64,000 bases of DNA from Hyphomicrobiales bacterium (GTDB taxonomy: Bacteria > Pseudomonadota > Alphaproteobacteria > Rhizobiales > Xanthobacteraceae): contig JAFKKM010000021.1 of the NCBI GenBank assembly GCA_017305555.1, positions 1-64,000 of the forward strand. The letters run 5' to 3'. The position numbers and the translations under genes were made by a program. Positions 18,001-26,944 of the stretch are shown piece after piece. A model generated the notes under the pieces. The model made no database searches, was not told the DNA's origin, and worked only from the letters and a program-made list of their open reading frames with translations. Numbering within the stretch: position 1 is the stretch's first letter; every line of letters begins with the position of its first letter.

Positions 18001-18492
18001 GAACTGCTCTCGGTCGCCGAAAGCTGGCTGCTGCGCGCCGCCGCCGCGCGGCTTGCGGGCCGTGCCATCGAACGCCATCGCGCGCGGATGCAGGACCCGA
18101 TGATCGCCCGCGCCGGGAAGCTGTTCGCGGCCGCCTCCGATAGCGCCTTCGCAGGACTTGCCATCGACTACGGCGACGACGACCAGCCTGAACTGAAGGC
18201 GCGCCGGACGAACGACGAGCGTGTTTCCATAGCCGGATTGAGCGAAGGCACGCGCGACCAGCTCTTTCTCGCGTTGCGCCTCGCGCTGCTGGAGCACCGC
18301 GCCGCCGAGCCGATGCCGTTCATCGGTGACGATCTGCTGACCAGTTTCGACGAGGCACGTACCTTGGCGACCTTACGGCTCCTCGCGGCGGGCGGCGCGC
18401 ACCGCCAGATCATCCTGTTCACCCACCATCGCCACGTCGTCGATCTGGCGCGGACGGTGAGCGACCACAGGATCGATTGCGTGGCGTTGTGA
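15034..18492 (+). CDS. YhaN-like SMC/Rad50-type ATPase
   Basis: Large ATPase of 1152 residues. The N-terminal ABC-type head has Walker A GANETGKTS at residues 32-40. About 1000 residues of Ala/Arg/Glu-rich helical coiled coil follow. The C-terminal head has signature LSEGTRDQ (1069-1076), Walker B-like PFIGDDLLTSFDE (1095-1107) and FTHHRH as H-loop. There is no CxxC zinc hook at mid-coil, which separates it from SbcC/Rad50 and places it with YhaN. The GTG at 15034 overlaps the nuclease stop by 4 bp and starts the protein at KFTQLTLERYGAF. Expected to gate the nuclease at DNA ends. Confidence 0.87.
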   Translation: MKFTQLTLERYGAFTDRVLTFDPDAALHIVHGANETGKTSALSAIGDLLFGFGARTAYNFKHDNNALRIGGTLHHSDGRQLAIRRRKGTKNTLLDASDQALPDDTLAPWLGNIARDTFDREFGLTAEALRRGGDDLLKAGGRLAETLAASSAGLSALTQLKERLQGEADALFTPRRAGGKAFYVAADRREEADRALRDSIVTRDALQQSEDAVREAEAQLATLNKAHGESGKVLARWQRTLRVRSKLTRLDQIANEQAALADLPDVAPTTLAEWRGALSTETEMARELARLDAADAADTTEIAALAIDESLLGEAVAIEAMYGRMGAIRKDFEDLPRRRHDRDAARAALEDSARRLTLPSHAALLDKLPADAALALARDLIARRTQAEQTIADTEVRHARLQRELDDFTAEHTDAPTVIDPEQLRQRFEALGDIAAQADRLRRETSALTLETDALKAAALALDPAPGAPDTLRTLALPDNALISQFARDVVQHDDTVKQRAASLTDLDNAVAATKTELAQLNGLGAMPSHGDLVETRQRRDDSFAALRDTLDGDRAARDQRFAEAVQLSHDIDNITDLLLSDSQRATRREDAERRLTAQFSERERVATALADAQAQRAAIDQSWKQAWAVAGLTPRGPAEMQRWRDRFDDILQRLGKLDAQRAGLAALTASLDAGKAATIVFLESAGRTPDRTLAADILYREARTRLDELRTAWADARTRAVSRQRIERDLREAEATRTAGRDALAALMQVWPGAMAGIALAATAAPAEAEATLAVWQNVAVPKASFERESRSVSTMEADIAAFDREVGDMAARIAPHLKADTTLETLTRLWRQLDATRRASDLRDRVRETTAQRATARQALAAKRMANAALLDHARNALNCADPDALTAALDRLAARQQLETERATLRRDLHETGDGLDEAALRAEREGLDPDLLSAEIEREQLRQAQLLQDIASASATLQQKRSERDGLLQGRDANAAASERAQASAELLSVAESWLLRAAAARLAGRAIERHRARMQDPMIARAGKLFAAASDSAFAGLAIDYGDDDQPELKARRTNDERVSIAGLSEGTRDQLFLALRLALLEHRAAEPMPFIGDDLLTSFDEARTLATLRLLAAGGAHRQIILFTHHRHVVDLARTVSDHRIDCVAL

Positions 18493-18524
18493 CACGCCTA
18501 TGCTTGGCGAATTGACAACGGCTC

Positions 18525-18555
18525 CGTCATGGCCGGATTTATTTCGGCCATGACG
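18525..18555. terminator. Hairpin between convergent yhaN-like and radC genes
   Basis: Perfect 11-bp arms CGTCATGGCCG (18525-18535) and CGGCCATGACG (18545-18555) with a 9-nt AT-rich loop. It has the form of the short CGTCATGGCCGG palindromic repeats of this family and lies 33 bp after the ATPase stop, so it could end transcripts from both sides. No T-run is present. Confidence 0.5.
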
Positions 18556-18592
18556 AAACAACAGACATGCTTTCTCTTGTTTAATCACCCAC

Positions 18593-19357
18593 TCACATCA
18601 GTCGCAGCCCCTTCAGGCTGGCATGGCCGTTCTTGCCGACGATGATGTGATCATGCACCGAAATGCCGAGTGGGTTGGCGATGCCGATGATCGACTTGGT
18701 CATCTGGATGTCGGCGGTCGAGGGCGTCGGATCGCCGGAGGGATGGTTGTGGACCATGATGATGGCGGTGGCGGAGAGTTCGAGCGCCCGCTTCACCACC
18801 TCGCGCGGATAGACCGGCGTGTGGTCGATGGTGCCGACCTGCTGCAACTCGTCCGCGATCAACTGGTTACGCTTGTCGAGAAACAGGATGCGGAATTGCT
18901 CCTTGTCGGCGAACGCCATTGCCGCGCGGCAATACTCGATCACGGCGGACCATGACGACAGCACCGTGCGCTGCTTGAGCTGTCCCTTGGCGACGCGGCT
19001 CGCCGCAGCGGCGATCAGCTTGATCTCGGTGATTGCCGCTTCGCCCAGCCCGTCGACTTCACGCAAACGCGCAGCGGGCGCGTGGACCGTCTCGGCGAAC
19101 GAGCCGAACTTGCCGATCAGGGTTTTTGCCAATGGCTTCACATCGCGGCGCGGCAGCGCGCGAAACAACACCATTTCGAGCAGTTCGTAGTCGCTCAAAG
19201 CATCGGCGCCGACATCCCGAAAACGGTCGCGCAGCCGTTCGCGATGGCCGTGATAATGCGGTGGCGCTTCGGCAAAGCCGGACGACTTGATATCAGAGGA
19301 CTTGATACCAGAAGATTTGCGGGATTCTTTTCCACCAACAGCCATCGACGCCGACAT
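18593..19357 (-). CDS. radC: RadC-family JAB/MPN protein
   Basis: RadC (UPF0758) protein of 254 residues; the biochemical role of the family is unsettled despite the DNA-repair name. A helix-hairpin-helix region ([16 protein letters not shown]) precedes the MPN/JAMM domain with the metal motif [14 protein letters not shown] (H203, H205, S207, D216). The first ~28 residues carry the degenerate repeat [14 protein letters not shown], encoded by three 15-bp DNA repeats. The ATG at 19357 is chosen; an upstream TTG (19372) and a downstream ATG (19345) are possible. Confidence 0.9.
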   Translation of the reverse strand: MSASMAVGGKESRKSSGIKSSDIKSSGFAEAPPHYHGHRERLRDRFRDVGADALSDYELLEMVLFRALPRRDVKPLAKTLIGKFGSFAETVHAPAARLREVDGLGEAAITEIKLIAAAASRVAKGQLKQRTVLSSWSAVIEYCRAAMAFADKEQFRILFLDKRNQLIADELQQVGTIDHTPVYPREVVKRALELSATAIIMVHNHPSGDPTPSTADIQMTKSIIGIANPLGISVHDHIIVGKNGHASLKGLRLM

Positions 19358-19449
19358 GCCCGCGATTCCCAAGATATCGCAACCATGCCGTGCCGTGCGG
19401 CATTGGGCAACCGGTCACCGCAAAAATGATGCGGCGACGGGAGCGTGGC

Positions 19450-20274
19450 TCAGGCGGCGGCCGGCGGCTGCTCGCTGTGCCGCGCTGACAAAGTGAACAC
19501 CTCGACGCCGGTTTTGGTCACGCCGACCGAATGCTCGAACTGCGCCGACAGCGAACGGTCGCGCGTCACAGCGGTCCAGCCGTCCGAGAGGATTTTGACG
19601 TGCGGCTTGCCGAGGTTGATCATCGGCTCGATGGTGAAGAACATGCCGGGACGCAGCACCACGCCTTCGCCGGGCCGGCCGACGTGGATGATGTTCGGCT
19701 CGTCGTGGAAGACGCGGCCGAGGCCGTGACCACAGAAATCCCGCACTACGCTCATGTGCTGCGGCTCGACGAAGCTCTGGATGGCGTGGCCGATGTCGCC
19801 GGTGGTGGCGCCGGGCTTCACCGCCGCGATGCCGCGCATCATCGATTCGTAGGTGACCTCGATCAGCCGCTCCGCTTTCCGCGCGATGGCGCCGACGGCA
19901 TACATCCGGCTGGAGTCCCCGTACCAGCCGTCGACGATGAAGGTGACGTCGACGTTGACGATATCGCCGTCCTTGAGCGGGCGATCACCGGGCATCCCGT
20001 GGCAGACGACGTGATTGAGCGACGTACAGGTCGAGTAGCGATAGCCGCGATACATCAAGGTGGCGGGATACGCGTTGTGGCGGAACGCGAAGTCGCGCAC
20101 GAAATCGTCGATTTCCGAGGTCGGCAGCCCCACCTTGACGAGATCGGTCAGATCGTCGAGGCAGCGGGAAACCAGCGCTCCCGCCTTGCGCATCCCCGCG
20201 AATGCGGCGGGGCCATGCAGCTTGATCTGCCCGGTCTTGCGGAGGGAGGCTTCGGAGGCGTCGACGTAACTCAT
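19450..20274 (-). CDS. map: Methionine aminopeptidase, type I
   Basis: Cytoplasmic metallopeptidase of 274 residues removing N-terminal Met from new proteins. It has LNHVVCHGMPGD (catalytic H92), the metal ligands D109 (IVNVDVT) and D120 (GWYGDSSRMY), and CGHGLGRVFHDEPNI with the ligand histidine. The length fits type I, with no 60-residue type II insert. ATG at 20274 gives MSYVDASEAS, the usual rhizobial N terminus; the longer upstream reading is not supported. It lies between sfsA and radC on the same strand. Confidence 0.95.
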   Translation of the reverse strand: MSYVDASEASLRKTGQIKLHGPAAFAGMRKAGALVSRCLDDLTDLVKVGLPTSEIDDFVRDFAFRHNAYPATLMYRGYRYSTCTSLNHVVCHGMPGDRPLKDGDIVNVDVTFIVDGWYGDSSRMYAVGAIARKAERLIEVTYESMMRGIAAVKPGATTGDIGHAIQSFVEPQHMSVVRDFCGHGLGRVFHDEPNIIHVGRPGEGVVLRPGMFFTIEPMINLGKPHVKILSDGWTAVTRDRSLSAQFEHSVGVTKTGVEVFTLSARHSEQPPAAA

Positions 20275-20399
20275 GGTTGTTCTGATTTCGGCTGTTCTGA
20301 TTTCGATCAAGCGGGCGCAAGCTCGCCAACAATTTCAAGCGAGCCCTTAATTTAATGGATATGGCTGTCGACGCAAGGACATGGCGGCCATACGGAGAT

Positions 20400-21128
20400 T
20401 CACTCCGCAACCGGAATAGGTTGCATGAGATCGATGCCCTGCGGCGTCAGTCGGCAACGCCAGGCCAGCGCCTCGACGCCCGCCGCCCGCGCGCGGTCGA
20501 AGGCGCGGCCATAGACCGGATCGATGTCCCGCGCCAAGCTGAACGTCTCGGCCGATCCGATCTGCACCACGTACAGCATCACGGCGCGGGCACCCGCCGC
20601 GGCCATCGCCGCCAGCTCGTCGAGATGCCGCGCGCCCCGCGCGGTGACCGAATCCGGAAATTCGGCGAGCCCCGGTCGGCGCATCAGATGCACGTTCTTG
20701 ATTTCGAGATAGCACGGTGGCCGTCCCTCGCCTTCCAGCAGGAAGTCGATCCGCGAGGCGCCGCCGAACGCACCCGCGCCATAACCGACCTCACGGCGAA
20801 TGCTGGTGTAACCGGCCAACTCGGGAACGATGCCGGCGGCGAGCGCCTCGGCGACCAGCCTATTGGGATGGGCGGTGTTGACGCCGACCAGTTCGAGGCC
20901 CCCACCGAAATCCACCTCCACCAGTTCCCACGAATACGGCAATTTCCGCTTGGCATTGGGCGAACGGGACAGCCACACCCGGCTTCCCGGGGCCTGCAAG
21001 CCGATCATGCCACCCGGATTGGCGACATGTACCGTCGTCACACTGCCATCGACCAGCTCGACGTCGGCGAGAAACCGCTTGTAGCGGCGCAGCAAGGTGG
21101 CCGGAACCAGTTCGGATGAAAACCGCAT
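20400..21128 (-). CDS. sfsA: SfsA family DNA/RNA nuclease-like protein
   Basis: SfsA (sugar fermentation stimulation) protein of 242 residues. It matches the family from end to end: [57 protein letters not shown] with [11 protein letters not shown] (PD-(D/E)xK-like core), and [16 protein letters not shown]. Its role is loosely defined (nucleic-acid binding, maltose metabolism regulation in E. coli). It starts 4 bp after the MscS gene stop, so the two are co-transcribed, probably with map 125 bp further on. Confidence 0.92.
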   Translation of the reverse strand: MRFSSELVPATLLRRYKRFLADVELVDGSVTTVHVANPGGMIGLQAPGSRVWLSRSPNAKRKLPYSWELVEVDFGGGLELVGVNTAHPNRLVAEALAAGIVPELAGYTSIRREVGYGAGAFGGASRIDFLLEGEGRPPCYLEIKNVHLMRRPGLAEFPDSVTARGARHLDELAAMAAAGARAVMLYVVQIGSAETFSLARDIDPVYGRAFDRARAAGVEALAWRCRLTPQGIDLMQPIPVAE

Positions 21129-21132
21129 CGGC

Positions 21133-22440
21133 CTACTGCGACCCGCTGGCGGGAAGATCCGCCGCGGGCGGCGCGGCCATGCGGACCTCGCGCACCGGAT
21201 ACGGCATCTTGATATCCTCGCGCTTGAACGCCTCCCACAACGCCATCAGCACTTCGCTGCGCGCGGCGTCCATACCGCCCGGATCGGTGACCCAGAACGT
21301 GAGCCCGAACTGCATCCCGGACTCGCCGAATTCGGCCAGCAGGCACCCCGGCGGTTTGGTCTTGCTGACGCGTTCCACCCCTGTCGCGACATCGATCGCC
21401 AACTGGCAGACCCGGCGCGGATCGGCGTCATAAGCGGCGCCGAATTTTACCTTCACCAGCGCGTTGGTGTCGCTATAGGTCCAGTTCACGACCTTCTGCG
21501 TCACCAGATCTTCGTTGGGGATCAGAATGTCGCGCCCGTCGCCGGCGGCGATGGAGATGTAGCGCGTGTTCATCGCGCTGATCCGCCCGGTGCTATCGCC
21601 GACCGATACCAGATCGCCCGGCTTCACCGACTTGTCCACCAGCAGGATGATGCCGCTGATGAAATTCGAGACGATCTTCTGCAAGCCGAGACCAATGCCG
21701 ACGCCCACCGCGCCGGAAAAGATCGCCAGCGCCGACAGGTTGATGCCGACCGCGCTGAGCACCAGCGCCACCGCGACCACCATCAGCACCACATGAGTCA
21801 GCTTGATCAGCAGCACCTGCATCGAGGGCGTCAGATCGTCGGACCGGGTGATGCGGCTTTCAAGGAACTGGCTGACTAACTTCGACAGCCACAGTGCCAG
21901 CGCCAGCAGCACGACCAGCTTGATGAGGAGCAGCGGCGTCAGCCGCAAGTCGCCCAGCACGATCGCGACGGAATCGAGCGCGGCGCCAGCCGCCTGCAAC
22001 TGCCCGGCAATGCTGAGTAGCGCGACGCTCCACGCCAGCACCGACACCAGCGCGACCGTCACCTGACCGCGAAGCGCATTCATCGCCAGCCGCATCACCA
22101 GCCATGCCAGCGCCAGCCGCGCTGCGACGAATGGCAAATCCACGGCTCCCGTCGTCCCCACCGCACGCGACACGCCCGACAGCGCCAGCAACAGTGCGGC
22201 GAACACCGCGATCGGCGCGCTGTGGATCAAGGCTCGGACCACGCGCCGCAGCGGCCCCGGCCATCCCATCGCCATGCTGCCTGCATCGAAGCGCGCACGG
22301 AACATGGCACGGCTGGCCCATGCGGCCAGGCCGCACGCCACGATCAGGCCCAATTGCCAATAGAAATCCGGCGCGGCCATCGCCGCGTTGATTGCATCGC
22401 GTGCCGACAGCAGCCATTGGCGAACGTGGTCGAACGGCAT
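21133..22440 (-). CDS. MscS-type mechanosensitive channel
   Basis: Inner-membrane mechanosensitive channel of 435 residues. About five N-terminal hydrophobic segments precede the pore-lining helix ([33 protein letters not shown]), then the beta domain ([26 protein letters not shown]) and the C-terminal alpha/beta domain ([25 protein letters not shown]). It is longer than E. coli MscS (286 residues) because of extra N-terminal membrane helices, closer to the YbdG/MscK-like subfamilies. Likely protects against osmotic downshift. Divergent from the K+/H+ antiporter gene. Confidence 0.88.
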   Translation of the reverse strand: MPFDHVRQWLLSARDAINAAMAAPDFYWQLGLIVACGLAAWASRAMFRARFDAGSMAMGWPGPLRRVVRALIHSAPIAVFAALLLALSGVSRAVGTTGAVDLPFVAARLALAWLVMRLAMNALRGQVTVALVSVLAWSVALLSIAGQLQAAGAALDSVAIVLGDLRLTPLLLIKLVVLLALALWLSKLVSQFLESRITRSDDLTPSMQVLLIKLTHVVLMVVAVALVLSAVGINLSALAIFSGAVGVGIGLGLQKIVSNFISGIILLVDKSVKPGDLVSVGDSTGRISAMNTRYISIAAGDGRDILIPNEDLVTQKVVNWTYSDTNALVKVKFGAAYDADPRRVCQLAIDVATGVERVSKTKPPGCLLAEFGESGMQFGLTFWVTDPGGMDAARSEVLMALWEAFKREDIKMPYPVREVRMAAPPAADLPASGSQ

Positions 22441-22780
22441 CGGCGAATTCCGGTGTTTAAAGCGCGCACGGCGCTTTCATAAAATCGATTCGAAACGCCG
22501 ACAGAATCCCACAAGCCGCGCATGGACGCCACCGGCCGATCACGCAACAGCAGGGTCATCCACGTCATCGACGGCATCGCCTGCAAGTGATCGCAACCGG
22601 CAGAGCGCTTTCACGCAAAGTGCAGGCCGGTTCGCGCAAAGAGAACGCGTTAAAATTAAGAAACTAGAGCCCCGTTCCGATTTTATCGGAACGACAATGG
22701 CTCCAGGCAGAAATCGGTTGGCGATCCAGAGCAGCGACGATATTGATGCAGATGCAAGCAGTTTTGGACACGCCCCGCTC
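22441..22780. other. 340-bp divergent control region between MscS and antiporter genes
   Basis: Contains a 7-bp hairpin AAAGCGC / GCGCTTT (22459-22477) close to the MscS start and a perfect 8-bp palindrome GTTCCGAT-TTT-ATCGGAAC (22674-22692) on the antiporter side. An in-frame ATG at 22697 exists directly after the palindrome. No other gene is seen. Confidence 0.6.
22674..22692 (+). promoter_or_regulatory. 19-bp palindrome upstream of the K+/H+ antiporter gene
   Basis: Arms GTTCCGAT and ATCGGAAC are exact reverse complements around TTT. It lies 88 bp before the chosen antiporter ATG. Possible operator or leader hairpin; no regulator can be assigned. Confidence 0.4.
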
Positions 22781-24577
22781 ATGACGTCGCTGGACTCCGT
22801 CAGCCTGGCCATTCTCCTTGGCGCGGTGCTGGTCATGGCCGGCATCCTGTCGAGTCTGCTGGCGCTGCGCTTCGGCGCCCCGTTGCTGCTGGTGTTCCTC
22901 CTGATCGGCGTGCTGGCCGGCGATAGCGGGCCGGGCGGCCTGAATTTCAGTGACGTTCACGCCACCTATCTGGTCGGCTCGGTGGCGCTGGCGCTGATCC
23001 TGTTCGACGGCGGGCTGAAGACGCGCTTCCAGAGCATCCGCACCGTGCTGGCGCCCTCGGTGTCGCTGGCAACGCTCGGCGTGTTGCTGACGGCGCTGAT
23101 CACCGCACCGGTGGCAAAATTTGCGCTCGACCTCAACTGGAGCGAAGCGCTGCTGGCAAGCGCCGTGGTGGCCTCGACCGACGCCGCGGCGGTGTTCCTG
23201 CTGATCCATTCGCAAGGCTTGAGGCTGCGGCCGCGCATCGGCGCAATGCTGGAGGTCGAATCCGGCACCAACGATCCGTTCGCGGTATTCCTCACCCTGA
23301 TGCTGGTCGAACTGATCTCACTCGGCGACAGCTCCGTCACCCATGTGCTGGCGGAATTCTTTCAGGAAGCGGTGCTCGGCTCCATTCTCGGGCTGGTCGG
23401 CGGCTGGCTGGTGGTGATCGCACTCAACAGGGTCGACCTGCCGCAGGGGCTGCACGCGCCATTCGTGACCACTGCGGCCCTGATGATCTTCGGGTTGGCG
23501 CAGATTTCCCACGCCTCGGGATTTCTCGCGGTCTATCTCGCCGGCATCCTGATCGGAAACCGACCGACGCGAGCCCAGAATTCGGTTGCGACGTTCCTCG
23601 ACGCCGCCACATGGCTGGCGCAAATCGTGATGTTCGTGCTGCTCGGCCTCCTGGTGTCGCCGCACCGGCTGCTCGACAGCGTGTTTCCGGCCATCGCGGT
23701 GGCACTGGTGCTGATGCTGGTTGCCCGCCCGGCCGCCGTCTTCCTTTGCCTCGCGCCGTTCAAGTTTACCTGGCGGGAGAAGGCGTTCGTCTCATGGGTC
23801 GGCCTGCGCGGCGCGGTGGCGATCTTCCTGGCCTCGATCCCGCTGCTGGTGGGACAAAACAAGGCCTATATCTATTTCGATGTCGCCTTCGTCGTCGTCA
23901 TCATCTCGCTGCTGATGCAGGGCTGGACGCTGGGCATCGCCGCGCGAAAACTCAACATCGCCTTGCCGCGCGCCGACCGCGCGCCACGCCGCGTCGAACT
24001 CGACTTGCCCGGCCAGTTGGAGCAACAACTGGTGGGCTATTCGGTGCGGCCCAAGAGCCTCTACCTGAAGCGCGGGCTGTTGCCGTCGTGGTCAAAGCCG
24101 ACGCTGGTGATCCGCGATGAGAAGATCCTGACGCCGATGGAGGCCGCGCCGGTCGCCGCCGGCGACTACATCTATCTGCTGGCGCCGCCGGAAAAAGCCG
24201 ACGCGCTCGACCGCTTCTTCGTCGACCTGCCGCCGGCCGCCGCACCCGATCCCAGCGCGCTGGGCGATTTCGTGGTGCTGGGCGACACGCCGCTCAGCAC
24301 GCTCGCCGAACTCTACGACGTCAAGATCGGCGAGAAACAGGCGAAGCTGACGCTCGCGGACTACTTCGACATCCACCTCGACCGCGCGCCGAAAGTCGGC
24401 GCGACATTGCCGCTGGATACGCTCACGCTGGTGGCGCGCAGCATCAGCGGCGGTCGGGTCAGTATCGTCGGCCTCCGTTTGCCGGATGACGAGAGCGCGC
24501 CGCAAGCGCCGCCGACCCGCATCGACTGGCTGAAGCGACGGTTATCGAACGTCTGGGGATCCGTCGCCGGGTTCTGA
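22781..24577 (+). CDS. nhaP2: K+/H+ antiporter, CPA1 family with C-terminal TrkA-C and CorC/HlyC domains
   Basis: Inner-membrane cation/proton antiporter of 598 residues, close to E. coli NhaP2/CvrA throughout. The membrane domain (about 12 helices, residues 1-390) holds LLVFLLIGVLAGDSGPGGL, VGSVALALILFDGGLKT, VVASTDAAAVF and LEVESGTNDPFAVFLT. The cytoplasmic tail has a TrkA-C domain (SLYLKRGLLPSW to DYIYLLAPPE) and a CorC/HlyC-type domain (LTLADYFDIHLDRAPKVG). ATG 22781 gives the standard N terminus; ATG 22697 would add 28 residues and cannot be excluded. The divergent MscS gene hints at a shared osmotic or K+ role. Confidence 0.88.
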   Translation: MTSLDSVSLAILLGAVLVMAGILSSLLALRFGAPLLLVFLLIGVLAGDSGPGGLNFSDVHATYLVGSVALALILFDGGLKTRFQSIRTVLAPSVSLATLGVLLTALITAPVAKFALDLNWSEALLASAVVASTDAAAVFLLIHSQGLRLRPRIGAMLEVESGTNDPFAVFLTLMLVELISLGDSSVTHVLAEFFQEAVLGSILGLVGGWLVVIALNRVDLPQGLHAPFVTTAALMIFGLAQISHASGFLAVYLAGILIGNRPTRAQNSVATFLDAATWLAQIVMFVLLGLLVSPHRLLDSVFPAIAVALVLMLVARPAAVFLCLAPFKFTWREKAFVSWVGLRGAVAIFLASIPLLVGQNKAYIYFDVAFVVVIISLLMQGWTLGIAARKLNIALPRADRAPRRVELDLPGQLEQQLVGYSVRPKSLYLKRGLLPSWSKPTLVIRDEKILTPMEAAPVAAGDYIYLLAPPEKADALDRFFVDLPPAAAPDPSALGDFVVLGDTPLSTLAELYDVKIGEKQAKLTLADYFDIHLDRAPKVGATLPLDTLTLVARSISGGRVSIVGLRLPDDESAPQAPPTRIDWLKRRLSNVWGSVAGF

Positions 24578-24587
24578 CCCAGTTCGT

Positions 24588-25277
24588 TCAGTCGGCGAAT
24601 TGCGGCGCGACATCCGCCAGCACACTTTCGGCATCGCCGAACGCTGCGACGCGACCGCGCCTGATCACCACCACCTGTGCGGCAAGCTGGCGCAATTCTC
24701 TGGGATCGTGGCTGACATAGACCATCGGCACGCCACCCTCGTCGCGCAACCGGATCAGGTAAGGCAGGATTTCCGCCTTTCGCGCGCTGTCCAGCGACCC
24801 CAGCGGCTCATCGAGCAGCAACAGTTGCGGCTGCATCAGCAATGCACGCCCGAGCGCCACACGCTGGCGTTCGCCGCCGGAGAGTTGCCCGGTGCGGCGC
24901 GTCAGGAGCTTGCCGATATCGAGCAGATCGACCACGCGATCCTGATGGGCACTGTCATGAGCGACACCGTTCATGCGTCGCCCATAGTGAAGATTCTGCG
25001 ACACGCTGAGATGCGGAAACAACCGCGCGTCCTGAAACACGTAGCCGATGCGACGGCGATGCGGCGGGACGTGGATGCCGGCGAGCGTATCGTCGAGCAC
25101 CTCGTCGCCGACAGCAATAAAGCCGCGATCCGGTTTGAGCAGGCCGGCGATCATGTTGACCAGCGAAGTCTTGCCCGCACCGGACGAGCCGAACAACCCG
25201 GTGACGCGCCCCTCGCCAACAAATTTCACATCGACGGTGAAATCGCCCAGCTTCTTGAAAATATCGACGCGCAGCAT
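24588..25277 (-). CDS. modC: Molybdate ABC transporter ATP-binding protein, lacking the C-terminal Mop domain
   Basis: ATPase of the molybdate importer, 229 residues. Walker A GSSGAGKT (30-37), Q-loop YVFQDARLFPH, signature LSGGERQRVALGRAL, Walker B LLLLDEPLGSLD and H-loop VYVSHD are all present. The protein ends right after the nucleotide-binding domain; the TOBE/Mop regulatory domain that makes E. coli ModC about 350 residues long is missing. A free-standing Mop protein is encoded four genes upstream in the same cluster and may replace it. ATG at 25277, 2 bp after the modB stop. Confidence 0.92.
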   Translation of the reverse strand: MLRVDIFKKLGDFTVDVKFVGEGRVTGLFGSSGAGKTSLVNMIAGLLKPDRGFIAVGDEVLDDTLAGIHVPPHRRRIGYVFQDARLFPHLSVSQNLHYGRRMNGVAHDSAHQDRVVDLLDIGKLLTRRTGQLSGGERQRVALGRALLMQPQLLLLDEPLGSLDSARKAEILPYLIRLRDEGGVPMVYVSHDPRELRQLAAQVVVIRRGRVAAFGDAESVLADVAPQFAD

Positions 25278-25279
25278 GG

Positions 25280-25975
25280 TCAGGTTCCGTGCATACGCTG
25301 CGTCGCGCGGCGCGCGAACCATTCCGACGTCACCAGCGCGATCATCGAGATGACGATGGAGACACCGACAAGCCGCAGCGCGGCGGCATCGCCGTCCGGC
25401 ACCTGCGTCAACGTATAGATCGCCGCCGAGATGGTCTGGGTCTCGCCTGGAATGTTTGAGACGAAGGTGATGGTGGCGCCGAATTCACCGATGGCCTTGG
25501 CAAAGCCGAGCACCATGCCGGCCAGCACACCCGGCAGCGCCAGCGGCAACGTCACGGTGAGGAACACCTTCCACGGTGCCGCGCCGAGCGTACTCGCCGC
25601 CTGCTCAAGGCGGCGGTCCACCGCCTCGATGGAAAGACGGATCGGTCGCACCAAAAGCGGAAACGACATGATCCCACAGGCCAACGCCGCGCCGGTCCAG
25701 CGAAACGCGAAGACGATGCCGAGATGGTCTGCGAGCCAGCCACCGACCAGCCCCTTCCGTCCGAACGTCAGCAGCAGCAGATAACCGGTGACAACGGGCG
25801 GCAATACCAGCGGCAGATAGATCACCGCATCGACCAATGACTTGCCCCAGAAATGATAACGCGCCAGCAGCCATGCGATCGCAATGCCGAACGGGGTGGC
25901 AACGAGCGTTGCCACCAGCCCGACCTTCAGCGACAGCAGAACCGCCGTCCATTCGGCGGGCGAGATATCGAACAC
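25280..25975 (-). CDS. modB: Molybdate ABC transporter permease
   Basis: Inner-membrane permease of 231 residues with five to six hydrophobic segments. FDISPAEWTAVLLSLKVGLVATLVATPFGIAIAWLLAR, YLPLVLPPVVTGYLLL and the EAA-type loop EQAASTLGAAPWKVFLTVTLPLALPGVLAG are typical of ModB. The start codon is GTG at 25975, 3 bp after the modA stop. Forms the channel for molybdate delivered by ModA. Confidence 0.95.
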   Translation of the reverse strand: MFDISPAEWTAVLLSLKVGLVATLVATPFGIAIAWLLARYHFWGKSLVDAVIYLPLVLPPVVTGYLLLLTFGRKGLVGGWLADHLGIVFAFRWTGAALACGIMSFPLLVRPIRLSIEAVDRRLEQAASTLGAAPWKVFLTVTLPLALPGVLAGMVLGFAKAIGEFGATITFVSNIPGETQTISAAIYTLTQVPDGDAAALRLVGVSIVISMIALVTSEWFARRATQRMHGT

Positions 25976-25978
25976 GAC

Positions 25979-26764
25979 TCAGGACGTCGGCTTGATCAGA
26001 TAGGAGAAGCCATACTTCTCGAAGATCGCCTTGGCCTGAGCACTCTTCAGAAACGCCAGATAATCGGCGGCATCGGCTTTGGCATTCGCCGTGGCCGCCA
26101 CCGGATAGATAATCGGCGGATGCGAGTCGGCCGGGAAGGTGCCGACGATCTTGACGCCCGGTTCGACCTTGGCGTCTGTCGAATAGACGATGCCGAGCGC
26201 AGCCTCGCCGCGCGCCACCAGCGCCAGCGCCGCGCGCACATTCTCCGCCATCGCGAACTTCGGCTCGGCCGCCTGCCACGAACCGAGCTTTTCCAGAGCT
26301 GCCTTGGCGTACTTGCCGACGGGCACGGCCTTGACGTCACCGGTGGTGATGCGGCCGTCGCCGGCGAGCTTGGCGAGATCGAAGCCCGGCCCGATCGAGA
26401 CGTTCTCGATCTTGGAGTCTTTCGGCGCGATCAGCACGATGGCGTTGCCAAGCAGGTCCACGCGGGTCGCCTCGTTGATCGACTTGTTCTTGATGGAATA
26501 ATCCATCCACGCAGTATCGGCGGAGATGAAGACGTCCGCCGGCGCGCCCTGTTCGATCTGCTTGGCGAGCGCCGAACTCGCGGCATAACTGACGCTGATC
26601 TTCACCTTGGATTTCGCGGTGTAGGCCGCATCGGCCTCATCCAGCGCGTTTTTCATCGAGGCTGCGGCGAAGACGGTGAGGCTTTTATCCTGGGCCTGCG
26701 CCGGTTGATGGAATGATCCGCAAAGGATCGCGACAGCGAACAGAAAGCCGGCAAAACGACGCAT
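25979..26764 (-). CDS. modA: Molybdate-binding periplasmic protein
   Basis: Periplasmic binding protein of 261 residues. A signal peptide (MRRFAGFLFAVAILCGSFHQPAQA) is cleaved after about residue 24. LTVFAAASMKNALDEADAAY, SYAASSALAKQIEQGAPADVFISAD and LALVARGEAALGIVYSTDA contain the conserved Ser/Thr oxyanion-binding positions of the ModA family. The ATG at 26764 is chosen because it directly begins the signal peptide. First of the tight modABC block; the unknown exported protein gene is 180 bp upstream. Confidence 0.95.
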   Translation of the reverse strand: MRRFAGFLFAVAILCGSFHQPAQAQDKSLTVFAAASMKNALDEADAAYTAKSKVKISVSYAASSALAKQIEQGAPADVFISADTAWMDYSIKNKSINEATRVDLLGNAIVLIAPKDSKIENVSIGPGFDLAKLAGDGRITTGDVKAVPVGKYAKAALEKLGSWQAAEPKFAMAENVRAALALVARGEAALGIVYSTDAKVEPGVKIVGTFPADSHPPIIYPVAATANAKADAADYLAFLKSAQAKAIFEKYGFSYLIKPTS

Positions 26765-26944
26765 GATGGCGCTCCAAAATCGATGACCGCAACGCGACAC
26801 GCGCAGCGGCAAACCTGAAGTCATGAGGGGTGGTCGAGCGACAAGCGGAAGCGCCGTTCCGGCAGGCCGAGGGGCTTACGGCCCCTCAAGATATCGCTCA
26901 TCGAACAATAACAGGCTGACAACGCTCGTAAAGTCCCCTGCCCT

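Noticed and set aside
22388-22780. N-terminal extension of the K+/H+ antiporter back to 22388
   Set aside because: It would run into the divergent MscS gene and adds polar, unconserved sequence; the family N terminus matches the ATG at 22781.
26765-26944. 180-bp gap before modA as a ModE box
   Set aside because: No convincing symmetric CGNTATATA-type motif is present; short ATCG repeats there are not inverted.
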